A stretch of DNA of 64,000 nucleotides from Adiantum capillus-veneris (lineage: Eukaryota > Streptophyta > Polypodiopsida > Polypodiales > Pteridaceae): NCBI GenBank assembly GCA_014529385.2, contig CM043942.1, positions 107,941,141-108,005,140 on the forward strand, read 5' to 3'. Of the stretch, positions 23,501 through 34,110 are shown piece by piece. The translations under genes and the position numbers were made by a program. The notes beneath the pieces were generated by a model. The model was not told where the DNA came from and ran no database searches. It saw nothing but the letters and a program-made list of their open reading frames with translations. How positions within the stretch are numbered: position 1 is the stretch's first letter; every line of letters begins with the position of its first letter.

Positions 23501-24076
23501 AATCTGCAAGTCTTGGAAAGACTCCGTTGTGAAGGTATGCCCAATCTTTTTAGGATTCCTCAAACTTGGTTGTAAAGAAGCCTGCTCAATCTTTTCCCTG
23601 TTGTTGGGTGGTAAGGGTGAAGCTACTGGTTTCACCTTCTTTGCTACACTCTTGTATTTAGTTTCAACATGGACTTCTGGGCCAACTGTTTGGCTTTCTT
23701 TAAAGGCTTCTATTACTTGATACATTTCCATACAAACTTCCACAACTTCATTTTCAAGATGCAAATTAGACCCCATTATAGCATCAAGCTCACCCATAGT
23801 ATCTACAAAAGAAACTTGTTCACACAAACCCAAAACATTTTCAGTAGGCTCTAGCAACCCACTCTTTTTCATGCCTATTTGTACATTATGCACATATTGC
23901 CTCTCACATCTCTTCAAATTTTCAAGTTTTGTAAAACATACTGATCCATTCTTTGTTACCAAGGAGCTTGTTGAAAACGCTTCACCTATTTTTGGATCAG
24001 GCGAGACCCTTTTTCTTTCTGTACCACTGCAATCCCGCTTTACAATGGTACTTGGCCAAAACCCATCATTTCTCAA
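20517..24076 (-). pseudogene. RLG-2 pol: RT-RNase H-integrase, one frameshift
   Basis: A frame of 1110 codons (24076-20744) encodes RT with PVPKAHLPKLVELLNEKIKMG, FTVPKKNGSLRFIQD, MGDLYSGYDQFELAI, LPQGATNSVAHMMNG and the catalytic box MPFIDDLPIKG near residue 395 (FIDD where most gypsy have YxDD). RNase H follows (VDTSPTGIGWAIG, ETDCLPLLGMI, AGKDNTVADMLSRA). The integrase has HHCC residues (HESLWAGHRG ... CVTC) and D, D, E in VVDLVTMP, ITADRGEL and NPEGNGKSERG. At an A-run near 20886-20893 the frame shifts. The sequence resumes in another frame (20825-20517) with the end module KRWFGPYVVKHV and a very acidic tail. There is no chromodomain. One indel is the only clear lesion seen. Confidence 0.88.
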
Positions 24077-24174
24077 TGATCATGAAACTCTTTGCTCACC
24101 TTTGGTAGAGGATGTTCTCTGAGGTTGTCACGATTTCTTTCATGGTTCACACAAACTGTGAGAAATTGGACAGC

Positions 24175-26427
24175 TCATTTACCATCTTTGCTACGTATCC
24201 TAGCATATGCTGAACCATCATCCATTACCTTTGTTTCCATTCGAACTCCCACAATGTAGGGCTGTCCAAGGATGAGATGATATGAAGATGTATCCTGTAC
24301 AAAGAAGTTTTGGTTAATCTTTATATCACCTATTGTTACCTTCACACCTGGACATGCTGCATACAATTCACCGGATGAATTGTTTGCCACTTTTACCATC
24401 CAGCCATGATCTGTGTCCATCGGCCATTTGCACTTGTTGTAGAGACTCTTTGACATTATGTTTATTTCTGAACCATGGTCAATCAAGGCAACAAATGGCT
24501 CTTCAAGATCACCTACCTTGACCAAAGTTTCTGTAGTAGCCCTTGCCCAATGACTTCGTGAATAGTAACTCCTAGGAATATCTTCAACTTCTTCATCATC
24601 ATTTGAGAAATACACTTGCTTCACTCTCCCACTAGATTGGTAGCATCCTACCACATCTCCATCATTCTCCTTATTTTGCAATTGCATCCCTTGTGTCTTT
24701 GAGGTTTCCCCTTCAACCTGTGGAGGAGAAACTTCAACAAGGGTTTGCCTCTTCCTCTTGATGATGTCAATGATCTCCTCATGGAATTCACGCTTTGCAA
24801 TGCCAAGAACTTCTCCCAGAGTAAACTCAATCTTGCTATTTAAGATCCTTTCCTCCAAGACTTTCTTTAAATCTGTAGCAACCTCAATATCAGATTGTAG
24901 TTTATAAGTTGGGCCTTTTGTCTTACCTTTCGTTGGCTCTTTCTTCTTTCCTGTTGTAGACTCCTCCATGAGTACTTCAGGTGGAGATGCTCCTTGTGTT
25001 GAGGGTGTTTGAGAAGGCATTGAGTCGCTTCTTCCCCCACTTCTAGAAGCTCTTTTTGATGGTCCTTCATCATCATTCTCATGTCTGCACTTCTCTTCTA
25101 CAATTGCCTCATTTTGTTGGCATTTTGTAATGTAGGCATGCACTAACAATGAGTCCACTGGATCATTCCATCCTGTTTCTAGATGTATGCAATCACCTGC
25201 TTCATGTAGAATCTCTTTTGTAAGCTTTCCCTTTTTAGCTGATTGCATGACATTTGGCCAAATTTGACCATGATGGTTACTCACCTCTTCATCACAAAAA
25301 TGTTCAATTTTTACTCCAAAAGTAGCTGCCTCAACTGAAGAGGTGGCATGCTTAGTTTCCATATCTTCAACTAAGGTTTGCATTCCCCCCTTCCCAAACT
25401 TAGTTCTCAAGGGTAGACCTGTCTCTCTTAAGTGGATTTTACCATCCTTAAAAAAGACAACATCTTTTGACAAAGCATCACTAAAATCATCACAATCCCT
25501 TCTTACATGATCTGTACTATCACACCAAATACATCTATTAAAAAACCCTTCTTTGGGCTGTTGTCTTTGCCTAGGAAGTGGCCCTGATGGTTGGCCTTTT
25601 TCTTCAAGCTTTGCAAACTTCACCTTCAAGTCACGCATTCCCTTCACAAGCTCATCTAGCATGGACTCATCAAACTTAGGAGCGATAAAAGTAGCCTTTA
25701 CCATTTTGTCAGAAGTTGAGGTGGAAGGACTTGTAGTGTTTACTACCATCTTGTCCCTTCTTCTTTGTCGTTTGGCAAGCAGTGAGACAACACCTTCAAC
25801 CTCATTCCAGTCGGTCTTTAGTCCTTGCTCAACATCTTTATCTTCAAGAAGAAGCTCCAAATTTTCTTGAAAATCTTTACCTGCAGCTTGTAAGAAAAGA
25901 TTTGTCTTCTCTGCATCTAGTGTGGCCCTTTCTGTCCTGGTGAGTTGTGCATAGCGCCGCTCAAATTCCCTAAGTAGCTCTGTTATTGATAGTCCTTGCT
26001 TTGGCTTGACTACCCATTCTAAGAATGTCCTTTTGGTCACTCTTTTAGAGTTCTCCATGAAATATTCCTCCTTTAAAGCTACTTTGAGTTCTTCCCAATT
26101 TCTCCCATGCCCATGTTTAATTACCCTAACATGCTCTCTAATTTCTCGAGCAACAACTAGCTCAAAGCGTTGAATCATCTCACCTTCTGACACGCTGTGC
26201 AGCTCCATCTCCTTCACATACTCGCGAAAGTACTTGGTTACATCTTTGCCATTGAACTGATCCATTCTGTTGACGGCTGCTTGTATGGCCTTCGTTGCTA
26301 AAATCTCCCTTCTTTCAGTAGCATGTTGTTGTTGCATGAACATTGCAAATCCTTGAAACATTTGCATTGTTGTTGGGTCAAAATGCATACCCTGTTGCTC
26401 AACATGATCACCCATGGTTACCCACAA
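24175..26427 (-). CDS. RLG-2 gag-protease
   Basis: An uninterrupted frame of 750 codons. The N-terminal half carries a gag core (FNGKDVTKYFREYVKEME, then SKRVTKRTFLEWVVKPKQG and LLREFERRYAQL). A perfect CX2CX4HX4C knuckle (CIWCDSTDHVRRDC) is near residues 300-315. A Lys/Glu-rich linker follows. A retropepsin lies at about 635-740: FVALIDHGSEINIM carries D-H-G instead of D-S/T-G, and HLILGQPYI supplies the usual flap-side ILG. Start is the ATG at 26427 or 26415 (both in frame). Pol lies downstream in a different frame, so a frameshift or separate initiation would be needed. Intact apart from the unusual protease triad. Confidence 0.87.
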   Translation of the reverse strand: MWVTMGDHVEQQGMHFDPTTMQMFQGFAMFMQQQHATERREILATKAIQAAVNRMDQFNGKDVTKYFREYVKEMELHSVSEGEMIQRFELVVAREIREHVRVIKHGHGRNWEELKVALKEEYFMENSKRVTKRTFLEWVVKPKQGLSITELLREFERRYAQLTRTERATLDAEKTNLFLQAAGKDFQENLELLLEDKDVEQGLKTDWNEVEGVVSLLAKRQRRRDKMVVNTTSPSTSTSDKMVKATFIAPKFDESMLDELVKGMRDLKVKFAKLEEKGQPSGPLPRQRQQPKEGFFNRCIWCDSTDHVRRDCDDFSDALSKDVVFFKDGKIHLRETGLPLRTKFGKGGMQTLVEDMETKHATSSVEAATFGVKIEHFCDEEVSNHHGQIWPNVMQSAKKGKLTKEILHEAGDCIHLETGWNDPVDSLLVHAYITKCQQNEAIVEEKCRHENDDEGPSKRASRSGGRSDSMPSQTPSTQGASPPEVLMEESTTGKKKEPTKGKTKGPTYKLQSDIEVATDLKKVLEERILNSKIEFTLGEVLGIAKREFHEEIIDIIKRKRQTLVEVSPPQVEGETSKTQGMQLQNKENDGDVVGCYQSSGRVKQVYFSNDDEEVEDIPRSYYSRSHWARATTETLVKVGDLEEPFVALIDHGSEINIMSKSLYNKCKWPMDTDHGWMVKVANNSSGELYAACPGVKVTIGDIKINQNFFVQDTSSYHLILGQPYIVGVRMETKVMDDGSAYARIRSKDGK

Positions 26428-26443
26428 ACTCTCACCCTAGCAG

Positions 26444-26462
26444 ATTCGCGTCGAGTTCACCA
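26444..26462 (-). other. possible RLG-2 primer binding site
   Basis: The minus strand reads TGGTGAACTCGACGCGAAT, beginning with the TGG that pairs with a tRNA CCA end, about 35 bases before the gag start. I cannot name the tRNA. If true, the 5' LTR extends leftward from 26631 to about 26463 and the left LTR lost that end. The junction does not show the usual CA, so this is tentative. Confidence 0.3.
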
Positions 26463-26630
26463 AAAATATATCGAGAAATTTGCGGTCTTGCTAGGAAAGC
26501 ACCGGGCTTATGGCTGTGAGAGTTTGTGAGAGAACTCAACAAAAACTATATGAAGGAGTTAAACCATAGATGCCATGAAGACTAGGGTTTGGAAAGAAGT
26601 GCAATCAAACAAGACTCGCTCTTTCTCTCT

Positions 26631-28480
26631 TGCACTCACACACACAAAGAAAGAACACAAAAGAGAATGTGAAAACAATACGAAGATGAAAACATCAAGG
26701 CTATGGTCATATCATATCATGGGTAATATGAAAGGGTTAATAGATGAGTTAATGGCATTCAATCTTGGCTGACCAAATAGGCTACGAATTGTTCTTTGGG
26801 ATTGTAGTTTTGTGCTTACCATAATATATATATTTTGTCTAGTGATTGGGATTAATTGTGTGTACAAATCCTCTTGGTTCATAGCAAGATAACTACGCTT
26901 ACATCAAAAGAAAAATTATAGTCTATGAGAGGTAGTATGATGGGATCCTGTGATAGAAGTATTTCATTGAGCCTTTCAGGGCCGAAGAGAAACACTATAT
27001 GTTGTTGAAAGTGTATTTTACGGCTAATCCATACGTTAATTCTAATAGATCGTACAGAGTGAAAGCGATAGAAATGATCATCATGTGGGTTATTCATCTA
27101 GGATAGTATGTGAGAAATGTAGATATGAGAGAAGTGAAGAGATGAGAAGTTTCCCTCCCAAGCCCTATTCTTGCCCGTAGGCAATAAAAATACTGCGGGG
27201 AGAGATGTACATGTAGCAAAGAGAACCTAGAATTTCCAGAGAGGATGAATTATTAAGAATGAGAGAGATAGGTTTGCTTAAGGAGATGAGATTAGATACA
27301 TATATATATGTTGGATTAGAGATGAAAAAGAAAACAACAAGAAATCAAAAAAACATCAATGTAGAACACATCTTACTTGACAAACCCTTCGGCACCATTA
27401 TTGATGGAGAGAGAAGAAGAGTGGATAATTACACTTTAATTGATACACCAAGTCCATGCCCTTCTTTGATTAGAGTTGATCTTCCAAGGATAGCATGCAA
27501 GGATGGCTAGTCTTCCTCTAGGAGAAAGTGTAGGCTTAGGCTTATGTTAATGGCTAAGTACAATTAGGCATTACTACTCACTCCCTCAAGAATTCCTCTC
27601 ATCAATGGCTTGAATGCTTGAGTTCCTTTTCAAGGAAGAAGAGGTCCCCTTTTATAGGTGAAGGGAACCCCCAAGGGTTTACACAAGAAGAGAGGAGCCA
27701 GTGTGAATAGGAATTGGAAAAGTTGGAAATGAGTTGTCCCTGCATGATGTGTGCAGACTGGGGTCCATTATTTTGATCATATCTCCTCAACCGTGGCTCT
27801 AAATAAAAAAGTAAAAATATGGGCAGAAACTTCAGCTCATTAGCTACAATTTTCATTTTAAAATCATTTTCCAATTCGGATTGGAACCTTGTGTAAAAAA
27901 TTCATCAAAATAGGGTCCATTTCTGGCAGCAAAAGTCTTCCCGTGGTCCCCTTAGCTTAGACTTTCATTTAATTCCAAAGGACACCTCATGCCATATGAA
28001 AGCATGACATTGCTCCTTGACAAAGTTTTGTAATCATGCTTGCAATAATGCATTAAAATAAGTGTATCTTTGAAATCATGCCACCTAGTGTCCCACTAGG
28101 ATTTGATTCCCTCCTAGTAGCTATTTAAAAAGAAATATAAGAAAAGTATAAAAAATACATAGAATATATATATATTGGAGTTTACCCTAGATATAGGATC
28201 TAGCTACAGTGTGAGATGATAATGAGATAGTAGAAATAAAGAATCAATGCTTTTTGCCCCAAGTTAAAGAGGCGGAGCTATTGAGCTTTTCCCATAGTAT
28301 TTTCTGATGGTAAAGTAAGGATAGGTTACCCTTGAGAAAAACAATAGGATGAGATAGAAGGCGTATTATTATACTTAAATATGCATATGTACATTATAGG
28401 AAAGATAATTATGTATCTAAAAAATTACAAGATAGATCTTGTAGCATGCGTTCCCACTATGTACGTGTCACAGCACGACA
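26631..28480 (-). repeat. RLG-2 5' LTR
   Basis: Full-length copy, about 1.85 kb, ending in cagcacgaca at 28480 (minus strand TGTCGTGCTG). It includes the 1162-bp segment missing from the 3' LTR. Confidence 0.85.
27646..27660 (-). promoter_or_regulatory. RLG-2 LTR TATA box
   Basis: The minus strand reads CACCTATAAAAGGGG, a strong TATA context inside the 5' LTR in the direction of gag-pol. It is the best core-promoter candidate for the element and falls in the part absent from the other LTR. Confidence 0.6.
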
Positions 28481-28530
28481 ACGCCAAACCATGTAACTTC
28501 TCGTCGTTAATTCTCTCACCCATGTCAACA

Positions 28531-28597
28531 GCTTGCATAAGGCCACTGGCCTTATGCAAGCTTGCACCTTGAAGGCCACTGGCCTTCAAGGTGCAAG
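28531..28597. repeat. two back-to-back perfect palindromes
   Basis: At 28531-28561 gcttgcataaggcc is followed by act and its exact reverse complement. At 28561-28597 the 17-mer cttgcaccttgaaggcc is followed by the same act spacer and its exact reverse complement. They replace the normal PPR sequence at this point of the repeat. Confidence 0.97.
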
Positions 28598-29715
28598 CAT
28601 AGGTGAATGCATTTGTAGAGAAGCGTTTCGTTTGCATCTGCTTCCTGTTGTGTGTATCCTGCAACCAATGCATTCCAATGCTTTGCTTCTGCTAAAAACA
28701 GCCTAGATCTTTCTGGTCCTGCTCTTGTTGTGCACATCCCACAATCAGTGCATTCAAAGAGGCGACATTCCTTGCAAGAATCTCCTCAAGCATTTTTTAT
28801 GCTTTCTCAAGCGCACCACATTTGGCATACATATCGACCAAGGCATTTTCCAAGCACGACATCTTTTTTCATCAACAGCCAGTGACTAACAATATCAATC
28901 TCAATTTTTGTGTCCATATGAGCATCTTGTTCAGAGCAATATGCCTTCAAGATGCACGCGTTTGCAATTGCATTTGGTGTAAATAGACTAAGTCTTCTCC
29001 TGTGGAAAATATTGCAATTAGTGAATCCCAAGATTCCACACTATGCGTAGGAAGTGGAAAACATTCTAGAGCTTTTTGGACCTGCTCCTATTGTGCATAT
29101 CCCGCAACCAATGCTTTGCATCTGTTGAAAACTGCAGCCTAGAGATTTTTGGCACTGCTCTTCTTGCGCACATCCCACAATCAATGCATTCCAAGAGAGA
29201 ATATTCAAGACAAGAAGCTGCTCAAGCACTTTTTGTGCTTTCTCAAGCACATCACATTTGGCATACATCTCGACCAAGACACTGCCAAGCACGACAGCCT
29301 CTGGAGCTGCTCTTGTTGCACACATCCCACAACCAGTGCCGGACAGAAAGCTCATCAAGCACTTTTTGTGCTTTCTCAAGCGCACCACATTTGACATACA
29401 TATTGACCAAGATAGTGCCAAGCACGACATCTTTTTTCAACAGCCTCTAACTAACAATGTAGTTGTGAATTTTTGTGCCCATATCAGCATCTTGCGTAGA
29501 GCCACATGCCTTCAAGGTGCATGCATAGGTGATTGTAGCTAGAGAGAGGCCCTCGCTTTGCATACATATCAACCAAGACAGAGCCAAGCACGAAATCTCT
29601 TTTCAAGAGAATCTGACGAACAATATAATTGTGATTTTTTGTGCCCATATCAGCATCTTGCATAGAGCCACATGCCTTCAAGATGTATGCATAGGTGATT
29701 GAATCTGGAGAGAAG

Positions 29716-30500
29716 ACCTCTCTTCGCATAGATATCAACCAAGACAGTGTCAAGCATGACACCTCTTATCAAGAGCCTCTGACTAACAACATAGTTGTGA
29801 ATTCGTGTGCCCATATCAGCATCTTGCGTAGAGACACAATCTTCAAGATGCATGCATAGGTGATTCCATCTGAAGAGAGGCCCTCGCTTCACTTGGCACT
29901 CAAGCCTCCAAGACAGTGTCAAGCACAACAGCTTTTTTCAACAGCCTCTAGCGGCCGGGCTGCGACCTCTCTTCGCATACATATCAACCTAGACAGTGCC
30001 AAGCACGATACCTCTTATCAAGAACCTCTGACTAACAACATAGTTGTGAATTCGTGTGCCCATATCAGCATCTTGCGTAGAGCCACAATTTTCAAGATGC
30101 ATGCATAGGTGATTCCATCTGAAGAGAGGCCCTCGCTTCACGTGGCACTCAAGCCTCCAAGACAATGCCAAGCACAACAGTTTTTTTCAACATCCTCTAG
30201 TGGCCGGGCTGCATTCCTGCCTTGGCTTTACAAAGCTATAGAGAGCCCTCTTTTCAAGAGCGTATGAGTAACAACATAGTTGTTAATTTTTTGTGCCCAC
30301 ATCAACATCTTGCATAGAGCCACAGTCTTCAAGATGCATGCATAAGTGATTCCATCTAAAGAGAGGCCACCCTCGTTGAGCCCTCGCTTCACTGGTTGTT
30401 TTCAAAACTTGGCCCTTCAAGACAGTGCGAAGCAGAACAACTTTTTTCAACAGCCTCTAACGCCGGCTGGGTTGCATTCCTGCCTTGGCTTTAGAAAGCT
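29716..30500. repeat. about 249-bp tandem repeat, three copies
   Basis: The block starting acctctcttcgcata at 29716 recurs at 29965 with few changes. A more diverged third copy runs from about 30237 to 30490. Each covers about two PPR units plus an extra non-PPR tail (ggccgggctgc and, in copies two and three, cattcctgccttggctttaa-like). It shows segmental amplification after coding constraint was lost. Confidence 0.85.
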
Positions 30501-32010
30501 ATAGAGACTCGAGAGCCCTGCATCTCCCTGCAAGCTTGTAAAAATAGCCAAGAGTCCATGCTCCGGTCCTTCTCCCTTTGCATATCGTTGTCCTAGGTGC
30601 ATCTATAAAACGATGGAGCCCGTGTGAAAGTCTGCCACGTTGGCTCGCCCTTGATGGGCATATCCTCCTATAAGTGCAGTCCAAGAAACTACATTTGGGG
30701 AGAAACCCTCCCACCGCATTCGTTGAAAACACCCCTTAGCTTCCTGGCCCTGCCCCTATCGGGCATATCTTGTAATCAGTGCATTCCAAGAGCTTCATTC
30801 CGGACAGAAAGCTGGTCAAGAACTTGTGCTTTCAAAAGTACACCACACTTGGCATACATGTCAAGCAAAGCCTTGCCAAGCACGACATCTTTTTGTAACA
30901 GCTCCTGCCTAACAATCTCATCATGACTCTGCTTGCCCATGATAGCGTTTTGCATAATGCCACATGCCTTCAAAACACAAGCATAGGTGACCGCATCCGG
31001 AGAGAAGCCCTCACTTTGCATCCGATAAAAACAGCCAAGCACTTCCTAGCCCCGATCTTGTTGGGCATATCCTACAATCAATGCATTCGAAGAGACTGCA
31101 TCCCGGACATAAAGCTCGTCAAGAACTTGTTGTGATTTGGAAAGTACACTACACTTGGCATACATGTCGACCAAAGCATTACCAAGCACGACAGTTTTTG
31201 GCAACAGCCCCCGACTAACAAGCTCATCACGAATTTGTTTTCCTGTGTCGACGTCTTTCAAAGTGCCACATGCCTTCAAAATGCAAGCATAGGTGACTGC
31301 ATCTAGAAAGAAGCCCTCTCTTCGCATCCGCTAAAAACATCCCAATGCTTCTTGGCCCTGCCCCTGTTGGGCATAACCTCCAATCAATGCATTCCAAGAG
31401 ACCGCATCTCGATCAGGAAGTTCGTCAAGAACTTGTTGAGCTTTCAAAAGTATGCCAAGGGCATACATGTCAACCAAAGCATTGCCAAGCATGACAGTTG
31501 TTTTCATCAGTCCCTGATTGACAATCTCATCGTAAATTTGTTTGCCCATATCAATGTCTCGCATAATGCCACATGCCTTCAAAATGCAAGCATAGGTGAC
31601 TGCATCTAGAGAGAAACCCTCACTTCGCATACAATGGAAACAATTCAAAGCTTCCTGGCCCTAGCCTTGTTGGGCATATCCTGCAATTAATGGAGTCCAA
31701 GAGATATCTCGGTTGGGAAGCTCGTCCAGAACTTGTTATGCTTTCCGAAGTACACCACAATTAGCATACATGTATACTAGCGCATTGCCAAGCATGACAT
31801 TCTTCTCCAACAACCTCTGACTGCATCCAGAGAGAGGCCCTCGCTTCGCAAGCGATAAAAACAGCCCAGAGCTTCGTGACCCTGCCCATGTCCTGCAATA
31901 ACTGCAATCCATCCGACGACATCCCGGACTAGAAGCTCATCAACAACTTCTTGTTCCCTGACAAGTAAACCGCACTTAACATACATACTGGCCAACAAGC
32001 TCTGTAACTT

Positions 32011-33540
32011 GCGAACTGCATGTGGAGAAGATCGGGTAGCTTTTGACGACGTAGTTTTTTTTAGAGCTTGTCAACGCTGAGGTTTTTGGTTTTCTAAAAG
32101 AAACCCTTAGTGTTGTGTTGGGTTAGGGAGACTCCTTTCATTTCACATCCTGACATGTCTTTACTTCTCTTGAATTCTATTGTTTTCACTGCATGATGGA
32201 GACTTACCTTTCATTTCACATCGTGACATGTCTTTACTTGTCTTGAATTCTATTGTTTTAGAATGCTACAATGAAGCTTCACCTTGCATAGATTTTAGTA
32301 AATTTCACACACATGTTTTTTTTTGCATTCTATTGTTTTAGAATGCTAAAGTGAAGCTTCACTTTGCATAATTCTAATAAATTATCTTCACACATATATA
32401 GTAATTAGTTCTTTTTATTTCACCTTTTATTTCACAACTTCATATGGCTTTACATTTATTGAATTTTATAGCTTGATTCTAGTCAGTGTAAACGTTCAAG
32501 AAAGTCTTTTTTATTAAGCGACTCTTTTTTATTAAGCAACTGCTGATCGAGTTTCTTCCTCACAAAGAAGAAAATCAAAAATACTAGCAAAAATTTTGAG
32601 TGGACGACTTTCTCACATATTCCATCGGTTTTTCTTCCGTTACCATGGTTTGCAGTTAGCTAGTCTCGATTTTTAATCGGCTCAAGACTAAGCTGAGGCA
32701 ATCCTTTCCCAAACACTGATACCAATTTAATTCAACTTAACAATTTTATCACTTTCATATTGTTTTTGAAAGCCGTCGTGACCCTTTCACTTGTTTTATA
32801 GAAAGAGGAGCCACGTGGGCTAACGACATGCCAAGAATTTGGAATTGCCCACTACGCTAACAAAGTAACCAAAACAATTAGTGGCGAGCGACGCTCAAAG
32901 TATTAAAATACGACAGGTGACTTACATCAACACGTAGAGCCTTCCCTTGGCAATGCAAATCCATTCTTGAAATAGAAATGCGACTTCATGCACAAGGGAG
33001 AACGAAGCAAACTAAGTTGCTGTAGACACAGCGATACACAATAGTCGTATGCTCAAATCATTCTCTCATTAAAACTTATGTTCGCAATTACAAAATTACC
33101 TATATACTTGGCCAATGGTTAAAAGATTTTATGCAAACATGGCTTAATAAACTGACAATCTAAGTGCAAAGAGAGGAAGTAAATACATTTCGAAGCTCAT
33201 AGCCCCAAACTGATCATTAATGGCTTGAATATAAATTCATAAAAATAAAATTTACAAGGGTCGGCTTTACCTGAATCATCCTCAATATGCATAAGTACAA
33301 TCTCCGACATGCATAGTTGTATGGAGGCCTTCATACTCATCGTCATTGATTGGGTTGACGAAGGCTTTGCTTTCAGCTTTTCCGATGATGCTGATCATTT
33401 CTAATAGAGAACTTTTCATTTCTTTAGTTGAGTATGCCACAAACCTGGCTCTCATGTCTGTAACTGTTGGCCCAAAATTCCGAATCCTGAGCTCAATTTA
33501 CTCGGTGTAGAAAGCCTCCTTAAAAGTTTGCATGAAGCAG
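32011..33540. other. no gene; short direct repeats
   Basis: AT-rich flank of the PPR remnant. The phrase tttcatttcacatc ... gacatgtctttact occurs twice (about 32136 and 32210), and ttctattgttttagaatgcta ... gaagcttcac occurs twice (about 32246 and 32326). No coding frame or RNA gene was recognised. Confidence 0.6.
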
Positions 33541-33599
33541 GAGGACTAACAAATGCTCATGGCATCAAACCCAAATAATACATCCATGGATGGTGGGAT

Positions 33600-34110
33600 T
33601 TAGACTTCGGGGGTATGGTCACTACTTCCTCAAGTGATGCTTCCTACAAAAATTTGGAAGAGAAGTACAAGTAGCTCCAATTTGAGCTACGGACAGAGAA
33701 GCTTCAAAGAAAGGAGTTTGTCACTAGCTTCTTAAAACAGCAGGTTGCGATGTAGAATGAAGTAGACTCTCGAAAGTCTAAAATAGAGAGATTAAAAGCC
33801 AAGCTAGCAACCAGTAAAGTGGCAAAAGAACCAATGCATATGGTTGGCCAGAAGCTTCGATCATGAAAAATCCTAATTTCTTTGCAGTGGCACCTCAGAT
33901 TTACCAGAATCGAGACAACTACAGATCCCATCAAAACAAAGGAAAAGCAATGGCACTGAAGAAACAGAAAAACCAAATTTCATGAAAACCGAAGAAGACT
34001 TTTTGAAGAAAGCAATTGAGCAAGAAGAAAAGGAGACTTGGGGAGAGACGATGGACTGGGAGAACAAGATCATCCAGTGTCAATGTGGCCAGGCTAAAGC
34101 ATGCTAATAT
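33600..34110 (+). pseudogene. decayed coding stretch, family unknown
   Basis: From ATG 33615 a frame reads MVTTSSSDASYKNLEEKYK, stop, LQFELRTEKLQRKEFVTSFL, stop, then another helical segment ending at a TGA. From about 33880 another frame carries SNGTEETEKPNF and TEEDFLKKAIEQEEKETWGE, ending at a TAG near 34107. Heptad-like charged helices and the two TAG interruptions suggest an old coding sequence, possibly gag-like. I recognise no family, and chance openness in a K/E-rich region is an alternative. Confidence 0.35.

Larger units (their letters stand above)
19771..28480 (-). mobile_element. RLG-2, gypsy element within the PPR remnant
   Basis: The 688-bp segment 19771-20458 matches 26631-28480 along its entire length, except that the right copy has 1162 extra bases. 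These are the 3' and 5' LTRs of a minus-strand element. A purine tract abuts the left LTR (minus strand, 20459-20473). Gag-protease and pol lie on the minus strand between them. I count about 14 mismatches over the shared 688 bp (near 2 percent), so it is younger than its host gene's decay. No target duplication is visible, and the outer left end may be truncated. Confidence 0.9.
28481..32010 (-). pseudogene. PPR gene remnant, 5' block
   Basis: The minus strand encodes a tandem PLS-type PPR array. The best preserved part is 31648-30776, a single frame of about 290 codons broken by in-frame TAGs. It shows VMLGNALVDMY, VSWNALIGGYAQQGQGQEAL and DAVTYACILKACGIM. Decay increases toward RLG-2, with many stops and frameshifts, local tandem copies and foldbacks. 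The upstream end near 32010 has MYVKCGLL but no start or targeting peptide that I can recognise. Family knowledge: such proteins act in plastids or mitochondria in RNA editing, splicing or stabilisation. This copy cannot. Confidence 0.87.

Noticed and set aside
22484-23854. Plus-strand open frames of 60-119 codons opposite RLG-2 pol
   Set aside because: They lie entirely antisense to the RT and RNase H coding sequence and have no motif of their own.
30776-31700. TAG codons in the PPR block as sites for U-to-C RNA editing
   Set aside because: Such editing is known from organelle transcripts of ferns and hornworts. This locus is nuclear-type sequence full of retrotransposons and broken elsewhere by indels, so decay is the simpler reading.
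17240-32010. The repetitive PPR region as a possible CRISPR-like or satellite array
   Set aside because: The repeats are coding-derived, of variable length, and translate to PPR motifs on the minus strand.
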